Shown in pieces: positions 1 to 7,162 of a DNA stretch of 8,415 nucleotides (position 1 is the first letter of the stretch; each line of letters opens with the position of its first letter). The notes under the pieces were generated by a model. It saw only the letters and a list, made by a program, of their open reading frames with translations. It ran no database searches and was not told the DNA's origin. The translations under genes were made by a program, and so were the position numbers. The DNA comes from an uncultured Lachnospiraceae bacterium (GTDB lineage Bacteria > Bacillota > Clostridia > Lachnospirales > Lachnospiraceae), in contig CALZEZ010000044.1 of NCBI GenBank assembly GCA_945643825.1, positions 1-8,415 on the forward strand. The letters are read 5' to 3'.

Positions 1-816
1 ATTCCCATGTATGGAATTGTCATCGCATTTAAGGACTACAACGTTTTTGAGGGAGTGATGAAAAGTCCGTGGTGCGGGCTTAAGGTCTTTCAGAAGATTT
101 TCTCCAACCATAACTTCTGGTTAGCGATCCGAAACACACTTGTACTGAATCTGTCAACGCTTGCTGTAAGCTTTCCATTAACTATTATAGTATCGTTAAT
201 GCTAAACGAAGTATTTCATCCGACCTTCAAGAAGCTGACACAGTCCGTGCTCTATCTTCCGCACTTTGTATCATGGGTGGTTGTTGCAGGTATCGCAACA
301 AATATGTTCCAACAGCAGGGCGGAACCATCAATAACCTGATTAATTCACTTGGTGGAGAATCCATACCCTTCTTAAGCAATAAAGGCTGGTGGGTTTTCA
401 CCTACATCGTATGTAACGTATGGAAAGAAATCGGATGGGGAACCATCATTTATCTAGCGGCATTGACCGGCGTGGATGAGAGTCTCTATGAGGCGGCTTA
501 TCTCGATGGAGCGACGAAATTCCAGAGACTGATCTATATTACCTTGCCATCCATCAAATCCGTAATCGTCACGATGCTGATCCTCCAGATCTCCAAGATG
601 ATGTCCATTGGACTAGATGCGCCGTTACTCCTCGGAAATAAGAAGGTTATGCAGGTATCTGAGGTAATCAGTACCTATACCTACCGAATCGGTATTGAGC
701 GGGCAAAATACAGCGATTCGACTGCAATCGGATTATTTCAGTCCGTGATCAATATCATTATCTTGCTAGCGGCTGATAAATTTGCCAAGGCAATTGGCGA
801 GGACGGAATCATTTAG
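1..816 (+). CDS. Sugar ABC transporter permease, LplB type (5' truncated by window)
   Basis: Integral membrane subunit of a CUT1-type carbohydrate importer; it pairs with the next gene to form the translocation channel. The frame is open from base 1 (Ile-Pro before the Met at 7). The opening IPMYGIVIAFKDYN matches the interior of LplB-like permeases, where a cytoplasmic tail and first membrane helix normally precede it, so the Met at 7 is very unlikely to be the start and perhaps 40 residues are missing. Counting from that Met, several hydrophobic helices are visible. The EAA loop that docks on the ATPase is at about residues 162-181 (EAAYLDGA, then LP), and the protein ends after a further hydrophobic segment. 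The TAG stop overlaps the ribosome binding site of the next permease, so the two are translationally close. Family assignment is firm; the sugar transported cannot be read from the sequence. Confidence 0.93.
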   Translation: MPMYGIVIAFKDYNVFEGVMKSPWCGLKVFQKIFSNHNFWLAIRNTLVLNLSTLAVSFPLTIIVSLMLNEVFHPTFKKLTQSVLYLPHFVSWVVVAGIATNMFQQQGGTINNLINSLGGESIPFLSNKGWWVFTYIVCNVWKEIGWGTIIYLAALTGVDESLYEAAYLDGATKFQRLIYITLPSIKSVIVTMLILQISKMMSIGLDAPLLLGNKKVMQVSEVISTYTYRIGIERAKYSDSTAIGLFQSVINIIILLAADKFAKAIGEDGII

Positions 817-820
817 GAGG
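815..820 (+). promoter_or_regulatory. Ribosome binding site that fixes the second permease start
   Basis: AGGAGG lies 6 bases before the ATG at 827 and overlaps the TAG stop (814-816) of the upstream permease. It argues against an in-frame ATG at 782, which would add 15 residues unlike the family and overlap the upstream gene by 35 bases. Confidence 0.85.
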
Positions 821-826
821 TGCGAT

Positions 827-1714
827 ATGGCAAAGACAGCTATAAAGAAAAAATCAAAATGGACAGTTGGAACGGTTATCAACTATATACTGATTGCGTT
901 GCTAGCATTTGTCTGCCTCTATCCGTTCCTAAATGTAATTGCATATTCCCTGAGCGGATATAACGCTGTGCTATCTGGAATCGTTACTTTCTTTCCGATT
1001 GATTTCACGTTAGAGGCATATCATCAGATTCTCGGCAAGACACAGATCTGGTTAGCAATGAGAACAACTGTGATCATCACGATACTCGGCACATTGCTCA
1101 GTCTTGTGTTGACCGTTTTTGCATCCTACGCCCTGTCCCGAAAGGATCTTCCGGGCAGAAAAACGATCACGATGTTTATTCTGTTTACAATGTACTTCGG
1201 CGGTGGGATGATTCCGACCTTTCTTGTGGTAAAAGGCGTGGGGCTCTACGATACGATGGCAGCACTGTTTGTACCTCAGGCAGTCAATGTATTTAACTTC
1301 ATTGTAATGCGCACTTTTTTCCTGAATCTTCCCGAAAGTCTTGAGGAAGCAGCGAGAATTGACGGAGCCTCCTATATGCAGACATTGGTAAAAATTGTGT
1401 TGCCACTTTCCCTTCCAATCATCGCAACAATCGGACTGTTCTATGCGGTGGGATACTGGAATACCTATTTTGATGCACTCATCTACATCCAGAGCCCGGA
1501 GAAATATACCTTACAACTTCGTCTGCGCGGACTTTTGTTCGGTGAAGAATTAAACAACTCAGGAGCAAGTTTAGAGGGTGTCGGCACACAGGTTATGACA
1601 CAGTCGCTCAAGATGGCGACCGTAGCCGTATCCACGATACCGATCTTAATTGTTTATCCATGGCTTCAGAAATACTTTGTAAAGGGTGTCATGATCGGAT
1701 CTGTAAAAGGATGA
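827..1714 (+). CDS. Sugar ABC transporter permease, LplC/YtcP type
   Basis: Second membrane subunit of the same CUT1-type importer, 295 residues, the usual length for LplC/YtcP proteins. The basic N-terminus (MAKTAIKKKSK) is followed by a first helix at about residues 17-40 and then further hydrophobic segments. The EAA loop is at residues 174-193 (EAARIDGA, then LP), which is the contact for the ATPase. The C-terminus VKGVMIGSVKG is typical of the family. The start at 827 is chosen because a perfect AGGAGG sits 6 bases upstream. The gene ends in TGA followed at once by an in-frame TAA. It is 10 bases from the upstream permease and 48 bases before the binding protein. No ATPase gene lies in the window; in Firmicutes such importers commonly share an MsmX-like ATPase encoded elsewhere, which is inferred here. 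Confidence 0.95.
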   Translation: MAKTAIKKKSKWTVGTVINYILIALLAFVCLYPFLNVIAYSLSGYNAVLSGIVTFFPIDFTLEAYHQILGKTQIWLAMRTTVIITILGTLLSLVLTVFASYALSRKDLPGRKTITMFILFTMYFGGGMIPTFLVVKGVGLYDTMAALFVPQAVNVFNFIVMRTFFLNLPESLEEAARIDGASYMQTLVKIVLPLSLPIIATIGLFYAVGYWNTYFDALIYIQSPEKYTLQLRLRGLLFGEELNNSGASLEGVGTQVMTQSLKMATVAVSTIPILIVYPWLQKYFVKGVMIGSVKG

Positions 1715-1731
1715 TAAACCAATATGGTTTA
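1715..1731 (+). repeat. 17-bp palindrome before the binding-protein gene
   Basis: TAAACCA, then ATA, then TGGTTTA: perfect 7-base arms around a 3-base centre. It begins directly after the permease TGA stop and ends 31 bases before the binding-protein ATG. It could be an operator or a small RNA-processing hairpin; the function is not established. Confidence 0.5.
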
Positions 1732-1762
1732 CATAAAATATTGAAAAAGGGAGAATATAAGT

Positions 1763-3433
1763 ATGAAAAGAAAAATGTTGGCAAGCTTACTTGTACTTAC
1801 CATGGTAGGCACCGGGCTTGTGGGTTGCGGCAATTCCGCTTCTGAGACCACAACTGAAGCACCGAAGGAAAGTGCGACAGAGACCAAACAGGAAACCGCT
1901 GCCACAGAAACAGCAGAATCTGAGGCTGAGACAGAGACTGCAAGCAAATATCAGACCACCTATGGTTCCAAGATGTTTGATGATGTGACAATTACTGTTG
2001 AGCTGTTTGACCGAAGCAATGCGCCGGATGGATCCACTATTACAGACAACCGCTGGACCAAGTATGCGCAGGAGCAGATGGCAAAGGTAGGTATCAATGT
2101 TGAATACGTACCGGTTTCCAGATGGGATGAGGTTACAAAGATGCAGACAATGGTAGCATCTCAGACTGCACCGGATCTGACCATTACCTACACCTATGCA
2201 TATGCTGAGGATTACTTCAATCAGGGTGGAACATGGGATTTGAACGAGTTTATCTCCGGACCTGACCAGGCACAGAACTTAAAAGCTTATCTTGGTGAGG
2301 ACGTTATTGATATCGGAAGAAATGCAGACGGAGCGCTATATGGTATCGTTGCAAGACGTGCAACAACCGCAAAATCCAATCTCTTCATTCGTAAAGACTG
2401 GTTAGACAAATTAGGCAAGAGCGTTCCTACAACTCCGGATGAGCTGTTTGATGTATTAAATGAGATGGTTCATAATAATCCGGATGGAAGAAAAGACGTG
2501 GTTGGTGCCATTCTCTATCAGATGTGGAATATGAAGACCGCCTTTTCCCAGGTCGTAAGTGATCCGACAGAGTTTGCTATCGCTGGTACCGAGGATGCGG
2601 TTTCTGAGTATTATGACAAGGGCATGCGTGATTTTTATCGTTACTTAAACAAGATGTACAATGCAGGAATCTTACATCCTGAGTATTACACCTTAAGTGA
2701 GGATCAGTTCAAGAGTTACGAGGTAACCGGTGCACTTGCTTTTGCAGAGCACAACGTAAATGGTAACGTGGATGTATTACGTGGTTCCTTATTAAAGACC
2801 CTTCAGGAGAACGTTCCGGGGGCGGATTTCGTATCCATTGAGAACTTAAAAAACATCAACGACGGTAAACAGTACAGTGCAGCTTATGCATCTGGCGGTC
2901 TGATTGCATTCTGTCCGAAGACAGCAGATGCAGAGAAGGTAGAGGCATGTATGACATACCTTGACTGGATGAGCACAAAAGAGGGTGGTTTCGTATTCTA
3001 TCATGGTTTTGAAGGCGAGCACTTTGATTATGATGGCACTGTTCCGGTTGTTAAGGATGCCGCTTACAACTCCACCGACAAAGACTGGATCCGTACAGAC
3101 CTCTTCCTCGTAGGTAATCAGGGTTACTTTGCAAACGTAGACGATTTCAATGCATGTACTTCCAAAGAGGCTCCTGGTTATGAGGATCATGTAATCAACA
3201 ATTACGAAAATGCATTAAAGGGAACCATCTGCCATGATTCAACCTATACCTCTCCTTCAACCTCTGAGCTACTTACTGACCTCAATCTGGTAAAAGATGA
3301 GTATCAGGTTAAATGCGTTACCTGTCCGGAGTCCGAGTTCGAATCAACCTTCGATGAGTATATGGAGCAGCTTGAGTATGCCGGTGTTCAGACCATTATT
3401 GATGAGAGAACTGCATACTACAAAGGAAACTAA
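1763..3433 (+). CDS. Extracellular solute-binding lipoprotein of the sugar ABC importer (LplA/YtcQ type)
   Basis: The secreted, lipid-anchored receptor that captures substrate and delivers it to the two permeases encoded just upstream. It has 556 residues, within the large size class typical of LplA/YtcQ-like proteins. The signal peptide is residues 1-21 with a lipobox LVGC, so Cys22 should become the lipidated N-terminus. Residues about 23-62 form a low-complexity Thr/Glu/Ala/Ser linker, a flexible tether across the cell wall. The binding domain follows, beginning near VTITVELFDRSNAP, with patterns such as FIRKDWLDKLG and TTPDELFDVLNEM that are common in this family. The C-terminus resembles the usual family ending (IIDERTAYYKGN). 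AGGGAGA at 1748-1754 gives a good ribosome binding site 8 bases before the ATG. A strong hairpin follows the stop. The ligand is unknown, but the coupled genes suggest an oligosaccharide, glycoside or cyclitol. Confidence 0.93.
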   Translation: MKRKMLASLLVLTMVGTGLVGCGNSASETTTEAPKESATETKQETAATETAESEAETETASKYQTTYGSKMFDDVTITVELFDRSNAPDGSTITDNRWTKYAQEQMAKVGINVEYVPVSRWDEVTKMQTMVASQTAPDLTITYTYAYAEDYFNQGGTWDLNEFISGPDQAQNLKAYLGEDVIDIGRNADGALYGIVARRATTAKSNLFIRKDWLDKLGKSVPTTPDELFDVLNEMVHNNPDGRKDVVGAILYQMWNMKTAFSQVVSDPTEFAIAGTEDAVSEYYDKGMRDFYRYLNKMYNAGILHPEYYTLSEDQFKSYEVTGALAFAEHNVNGNVDVLRGSLLKTLQENVPGADFVSIENLKNINDGKQYSAAYASGGLIAFCPKTADAEKVEACMTYLDWMSTKEGGFVFYHGFEGEHFDYDGTVPVVKDAAYNSTDKDWIRTDLFLVGNQGYFANVDDFNACTSKEAPGYEDHVINNYENALKGTICHDSTYTSPSTSELLTDLNLVKDEYQVKCVTCPESEFESTFDEYMEQLEYAGVQTIIDERTAYYKGN

Positions 3434-3465
3434 TTGCAGCAATAAATAGTAATGTGATAACAGAG

Positions 3466-3488
3466 TTCCCCGGGGCTTCCCCGGGGAA
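3466..3488 (+). terminator. Strong intercistronic hairpin (attenuator or mRNA 3'-end stabiliser)
   Basis: TTCCCCGGGG, loop CTT, CCCCGGGGAA: a perfect 10-bp stem with 8 G:C pairs, followed by only a short T-run (TTTCT). It lies 32 bases after the binding-protein stop and 10 bases before the ribosome binding site of the next gene. The weak T-run and absence of any clear promoter downstream suggest partial termination or RNA stabilisation rather than the end of the operon. This would favour the binding protein over the downstream enzymes. Confidence 0.75.
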
Positions 3489-3510
3489 TTTCTAAGAAAG
3501 GCGGAAAAAA

Positions 3511-4593
3511 ATGGGCAATTCGAGTGATGGTATGAATTATGCTCCCAAGGGAAAACCAAATCCGGTGGTAGAAAAAGGTGAGTTTATGATTGCGGCCGTT
3601 GCACTGGATCATGGACATATCTATGGGATGTGCAATGGTCTTGTGGAAGCAGGCGCGGTCGTAAAATGGGTATATGATCCCGACCCGGAGAAAGTAAAGG
3701 CTTTTCAAAAGGCATTTCCGGATGCGATGGCTGCACGCAGTGAGGAGCAGGTATTAGAGGATCCGGAGGTGAAGTTAGTGTGTGGCGCCGCCGTGACAAG
3801 CAAACGCTGTGCTCTCGGACTGCGCGTGATGGCAGCAGGAAAGGACTATTTTACCGATAAGGCACCGCTTACCACGTTAGAGCAGCTTGAAGATGCAAAG
3901 GCTATGGTTGCAAAGACCGGGCGCAAATACATGGTTTACTATAGTGAGCGAATCCATGTGGAGGCTACAGTGTTTGCCGGTCAGCTGATTGAAGAGGGAG
4001 CCATTGGCACACCGATTCACGTCGATGGTTTCGGTCCGCACAGAGTGGGTGATCCGAGTAAGCGGCCCGATTGGTTTTTTAAAAAGGAATACTACGGCGG
4101 CATCCTGTGCGATATCGGAAGCCACCAGATTGAGCAGTTTTTGTATTATTGTAATGTCAAGGATGCAGAGGTTCGTTACAGCCAGGTAGGCAACTACGGA
4201 CATCCCGATTACCCGGAGCTTGAGGATTTCGGAGACGCAGTGCTTGTAGGTGACAACGGGGCCACCCAGCATTTCAGAGTTGACTGGTTTACACCGGATG
4301 GCTTATCCACCTGGGGAGACGGACGTACCTTTATTCTGGGAACCGAAGGATACATTGAGCTTAGAAAATACGTGAACGTTGGAACCGGCGACGGCAGTGC
4401 AGACCACGTTTTTCTGGTCAACAAGGAAGGGGAAAAGCACTTCGAGGTGTCAGGTAAGGTGGGTTATCCGTTCTTTGGCCAGCTCATTTTAGACTGCATT
4501 AACCGGACAGAAAATGCGATGACACAGGAGCATGCCTTTAAGGCAGCCGAGCTTTGCGTAAAGGCTGAGCTTGCCGCACAGAAAATAAAATAA
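3511..4593 (+). CDS. Gfo/Idh/MocA-family oxidoreductase, divergent Rossmann motif
   Basis: Predicted cytoplasmic NAD(P)-dependent sugar or cyclitol dehydrogenase, 360 residues. The N-terminal nucleotide-binding domain (about 26-145) starts with MIAAVALDHGHIYGM; DHGHIYGM at 33-40 sits where GxGxxG/A is usual. The acidic end of the second strand is probably Asp56 (VYDPDPEK). DKAP at 116-119 replaces the usual EKP and keeps the catalytic-type Lys117. The C-terminal substrate domain contains RPDWFF and GGILCDIGSHQIEQF (196-210), with the canonical Asp201 and His205. AGGCGG is 6 bases before the ATG at 3511; a later in-frame ATG at 3532 is a weaker choice, and a start at 3586 would remove only the extension before the Rossmann fold. 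The motif set resembles a recognisable COG0673 subgroup often seen beside LplABC importers. The exact substrate is unknown. Confidence 0.9.
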   Translation: MGNSSDGMNYAPKGKPNPVVEKGEFMIAAVALDHGHIYGMCNGLVEAGAVVKWVYDPDPEKVKAFQKAFPDAMAARSEEQVLEDPEVKLVCGAAVTSKRCALGLRVMAAGKDYFTDKAPLTTLEQLEDAKAMVAKTGRKYMVYYSERIHVEATVFAGQLIEEGAIGTPIHVDGFGPHRVGDPSKRPDWFFKKEYYGGILCDIGSHQIEQFLYYCNVKDAEVRYSQVGNYGHPDYPELEDFGDAVLVGDNGATQHFRVDWFTPDGLSTWGDGRTFILGTEGYIELRKYVNVGTGDGSADHVFLVNKEGEKHFEVSGKVGYPFFGQLILDCINRTENAMTQEHAFKAAELCVKAELAAQKIK

Positions 4594-4608
4594 GGACAGG
4601 TAATCACT

Positions 4609-5766
4609 ATGATAAAAGTTGCTATTGTTGGAACGGGCTCGATTGCACATGCACATCTGGACGGACTTACGACATTTCCGGAGCGCTGTAAGGTTGTAGC
4701 GCTGTGCGATATATACCCTGAGAAAGCTGAGAAAATCAAAGAAGAATACCATCTTGACAGCCAGGTGTTTGCAGATTATGAGCAGATGCTATCCTCAGGC
4801 ATTGAGATTGATCTCGTGCACGTATGTACTCCTCCCTATGTTCATGCGCCGATTTCAATCGCTGCGATGAATCACGGCTGTAACGTTGTAGTAGAGAAGC
4901 CTATGGCTACCTGTCTCGCAGAATGTGACAAAATGTTAGAAGCTGAGAAAGCAAACGGAGTCACGCTTGCGTGCATCGCGCAGAACCGATTCCGCAATTC
5001 CATCTATAAATTAAAGAAGGTTCTCGACAGCGGTCTGGCAGGCAAAATCTGCTGTGCACACGTCAACTCCTACTGGTGGCGCGGCCACAGCTACTATGAT
5101 CTGTGGTGGCGCGGCACCTGGGAGAAGGAAGGCGGCGGACCAACACTCAATCATGCCGTACATCATATCGATATGATCAACTGGATGGAACAGGGGCTGC
5201 CGAAGGAGGTCATGGCACTTCTTACCAATGTCATGCACGACAACTCCGAGGTAGAGGATTTATCCCTGGCATGCCTGCGCTATGAGGACAACAGTGTGGC
5301 AGAGGTCGTAAGCTCTGTAGTGCACCATGGCGAGGAGCAGGGAATCGTCCTGCAGTGTGCGGACGCCAAGATTTCCGCACCCTGGTCAGTCAGGGCACAG
5401 GTTTCCAGATCCAATGGATTTCCCGAGGAAAATACAAAGCTGCAGGAGCAGCTGGAGGCTTATTATGAATCCATTCCGGATTTAAAATACGAGGGACACA
5501 CCGGCGAGATCGATGATGTGCTGACGGCGCTGGAGAATGGAACCAGACCGTTAATCACCGGCGAGGACGGACGACGCACCATTGAGTTGATTACCGCTAT
5601 CTATAAAGCAGGATGTAAGAAGGAAACCGTACAGCTTCCAATTCCACCGGAGGATGATTTCTATACCTTTGACGGAATCTTACATAATGCAGTGCATTTT
5701 TATGAAAAAGGGCAATCGGTCGAGAACTTCGAGGAGACCGATATCACCCTTGGAAACTACCAATAA
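4609..5766 (+). CDS. Gfo/Idh/MocA-family oxidoreductase (second of three)
   Basis: Predicted cytoplasmic NAD(P)-dependent dehydrogenase acting on a sugar, glycoside or cyclitol; 385 residues. The Rossmann domain opens with IKVAIVGTGSIAHAH (GxGxxA at 8-13) and has Asp34 after the second strand (ALCDIYPEK), which would favour NAD. EKP at 96-98 supplies the family lysine, Lys97. Residues 156-177 form an aromatic loop (WWRG, SYYD, WWRGTW) leading into GGG. The following NHAVHHID (181-188) aligns with the family DxGxHxxD, but with Asn181 for Asp and Ala183 for Gly; His185 and Asp188 are kept. The last 25 residues or so (DDFYTFDGILHN onward) form a C-terminal tail. The gene starts 15 bases after the previous stop and in the same frame, so it cannot extend further upstream; a modest AAGGACAGG precedes the ATG. 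The exact reaction is not predictable. Confidence 0.92.
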   Translation: MIKVAIVGTGSIAHAHLDGLTTFPERCKVVALCDIYPEKAEKIKEEYHLDSQVFADYEQMLSSGIEIDLVHVCTPPYVHAPISIAAMNHGCNVVVEKPMATCLAECDKMLEAEKANGVTLACIAQNRFRNSIYKLKKVLDSGLAGKICCAHVNSYWWRGHSYYDLWWRGTWEKEGGGPTLNHAVHHIDMINWMEQGLPKEVMALLTNVMHDNSEVEDLSLACLRYEDNSVAEVVSSVVHHGEEQGIVLQCADAKISAPWSVRAQVSRSNGFPEENTKLQEQLEAYYESIPDLKYEGHTGEIDDVLTALENGTRPLITGEDGRRTIELITAIYKAGCKKETVQLPIPPEDDFYTFDGILHNAVHFYEKGQSVENFEETDITLGNYQ

Positions 5767-5790
5767 CCAGGAGAGGAAGAATAACCGGAC

Positions 5791-6969
5791 ATGGATGAGA
5801 TTCGACTTGGAGTCATAGGAATAGGAAACATGGGAAGTGCCCATGCCATGCATGTCTATCGCGGAGACGTGGCAGGACTTAAGCTTACTGCTGTCTGTGA
5901 CATAGAGGACAGGAGACTAAAGTGGGCAAAGGAACAGTTTGGGGAAGAGGTCACCGGATACACCGACTATCAGAAATTGATTACATCCGGTGAGGTGGAT
6001 GCCATTCTGATTGCCACGCCGCATATTCTTCATCCCGAGATCTCGATTGCGGGACTGCGGGCAGACCTGCATGTACTTACGGAAAAGCCTGCCGGAATTG
6101 ATACGGCAAGCGTGCGGAGAATGAATCAGGCCGCAAAGGAAAGCCGCGGTAAGTTCGCGATTATGTATAACCAGCGAACCAATCCCCTTTATAAGCGCAT
6201 TCGCGAGATTGTGATGCGTGGCGAGCTAGGCGAGGTCAAGCGCTTTGTATGGATTGTCAATAACTGGTATCGGACACAGAGCTATTACGACTCCGGAGAC
6301 TGGCGGGCAACCTGGAACGGCGAGGGCGGCGGTGTACTCATAAACCAGTGCCCGCATAATCTTGACATCTGGCAGTGGATCATGGGGATGCCGACAAGAG
6401 TGCGTGCCTTTTGCAGAAAAGGACAGTACCACCGGATCCAGGTGGAGGATGATGTGACTATTTACGCAGAGTATGCCAATGGTGCCAATGCTGTTTTTAT
6501 CTCTTCAACAGGGGAATACCCCGGCACAAACCGGATGGAGATCAGCGGCACGAGAGGGAAAGCCGTGATTGAAAACGGAAAGCTCACCCTGCAGCTTTTG
6601 CAGGAGGATGAACGAATCCTCTGCAAAACCTCCACGGAGAGCATGCCGACTCCGGATTATGAGCAGAGAGTGATCGAGCAGAAGCCTCAGAAGCAGGATC
6701 ACCTGCTGATTCTGGAGAACTTTGCGGACGCAATCCGAAAAGGAAAAGAGCTGATCGCTCCGGGCATCGAGGGGATTAATGGTCTGACCATCAGCAACGC
6801 GGCATATCTGTCTCAGTGGACAGATGACTGGGTGACACTTCCGATTGATGAACAGAAGTTCCTGTCCTATCTAAAAAAGGAACAGGATATGGAAGGAAAG
6901 ATTGCGAAACAGCATCCTGCAGTAGAAAAATATGGAGAATACTCCGAGCGCTGGAATGTGAGATGGTAG
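5791..6969 (+). CDS. Gfo/Idh/MocA-family oxidoreductase (third of three)
   Basis: Predicted cytoplasmic NAD(P)-dependent dehydrogenase, 392 residues. The Rossmann motif GIGNMG is at 10-15, with Asp37 (AVCDIEDRR) ending the second strand. EKP is at 98-100, with Lys99 as the family lysine. The substrate loop (about 159-178: WYR, SYYD, WRATW) leads into EGGG and then NQCPHNLD (185-192), where Asn185 replaces the usual Asp and Cys187 the usual Gly; His189 and Asp192 remain. The same Asn swap and aromatic loop occur in the previous gene, so these two are probably the closer pair in substrate recognition. An in-frame TAA at 5782-5784 rules out any earlier start; the purine-rich AGGAGAGGAAGA at 5769-5780 is the ribosome binding site, at slightly long spacing. 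This is the last gene of the operon. The C-terminus (about 365-392) is a charged tail. The substrate is unknown. Confidence 0.92.
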   Translation: MDEIRLGVIGIGNMGSAHAMHVYRGDVAGLKLTAVCDIEDRRLKWAKEQFGEEVTGYTDYQKLITSGEVDAILIATPHILHPEISIAGLRADLHVLTEKPAGIDTASVRRMNQAAKESRGKFAIMYNQRTNPLYKRIREIVMRGELGEVKRFVWIVNNWYRTQSYYDSGDWRATWNGEGGGVLINQCPHNLDIWQWIMGMPTRVRAFCRKGQYHRIQVEDDVTIYAEYANGANAVFISSTGEYPGTNRMEISGTRGKAVIENGKLTLQLLQEDERILCKTSTESMPTPDYEQRVIEQKPQKQDHLLILENFADAIRKGKELIAPGIEGINGLTISNAAYLSQWTDDWVTLPIDEQKFLSYLKKEQDMEGKIAKQHPAVEKYGEYSERWNVRW

Positions 6970-6972
6970 ATT

Positions 6973-7010
6973 CTCCCCGAAAGAGCAACAGAAACTTGCG
7001 GGAGTGTTTT
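6973..7010 (+). terminator. Possible weak operon terminator
   Basis: CTCCC (6973-6977) can pair with GGGAG (7000-7004), followed by TGTTTT. The stem is only 5 bp and the loop 22 bases, so this is a weak candidate. It is nevertheless in the right place, directly after the last oxidoreductase stop and before the tRNA promoter. Confidence 0.3.
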
Positions 7011-7020
7011 CAAAAAAGAG

Positions 7021-7049
7021 TTGACATGCGGTTATTCATTGAGTATAAT
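7021..7049 (+). promoter_or_regulatory. Consensus housekeeping (sigma-70/sigma-A) promoter of tRNA-Gly
   Basis: TTGACA (7021-7026), a 17-base spacer, and TATAAT (7044-7049): exact consensus in both hexamers and spacing. The tRNA 5' end is 28 bases beyond the -10 box, so the tRNA has its own strong promoter. Confidence 0.93.
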
Positions 7050-7052
7050 GAC

Positions 7053-7074
7053 TAAGTCTGATACGTCAGACTTA
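7053..7074 (+). repeat. Perfect palindrome at the tRNA transcript start
   Basis: TAAGTCTGA, then TACG, then TCAGACTTA: perfect 9-base arms with a 4-base loop. It covers the expected transcription start (about 7055-7058) and ends 3 bases before the mature tRNA. It may be a 5' leader hairpin in the precursor, affecting RNase P processing, or an operator on the DNA. Confidence 0.75.
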
Positions 7075-7077
7075 TGT

Positions 7078-7150
7078 GCGCGAGTGGCTCAGTTGGTGGA
7101 GCACGACCTTGCCAAGGTCGGGGTCGCGGGTTCGAGTCCCGTCTCGCGCT
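7078..7150 (+). tRNA. tRNA-Gly, anticodon GCC
   Basis: A complete cloverleaf can be drawn. The acceptor arm GCGCGAG (7078-7084) pairs with CTCGCGC (7143-7149). The D-stem is GCTC/GAGC. The anticodon stem CGACC/GGTCG encloses TTGCCAA, giving anticodon GCC, which reads GGC and GGT glycine codons. The T-arm contains GGTTCGAGTCC. Position 73 is T (U in RNA), the expected discriminator for glycine tRNA. CCA is not encoded; CTTG follows, so CCA must be added afterwards. It stands alone with its own promoter and terminator. Confidence 0.97.
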
Positions 7151-7162
7151 CTTGTTTTGCGC

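Noticed and set aside
782..826. Longer start for the second permease at ATG 782
   Set aside because: The extra 15 residues (MPRQLARTESFRRCD) are just the upstream permease read in another frame. A perfect AGGAGG sits correctly before ATG 827, and the resulting length fits the family.
2846..3190. 114-residue reverse-strand open frame inside the binding-protein gene
   Set aside because: It is antisense to a well-supported lipoprotein gene, Cys-rich by frame artefact, and has no recognisable domain.
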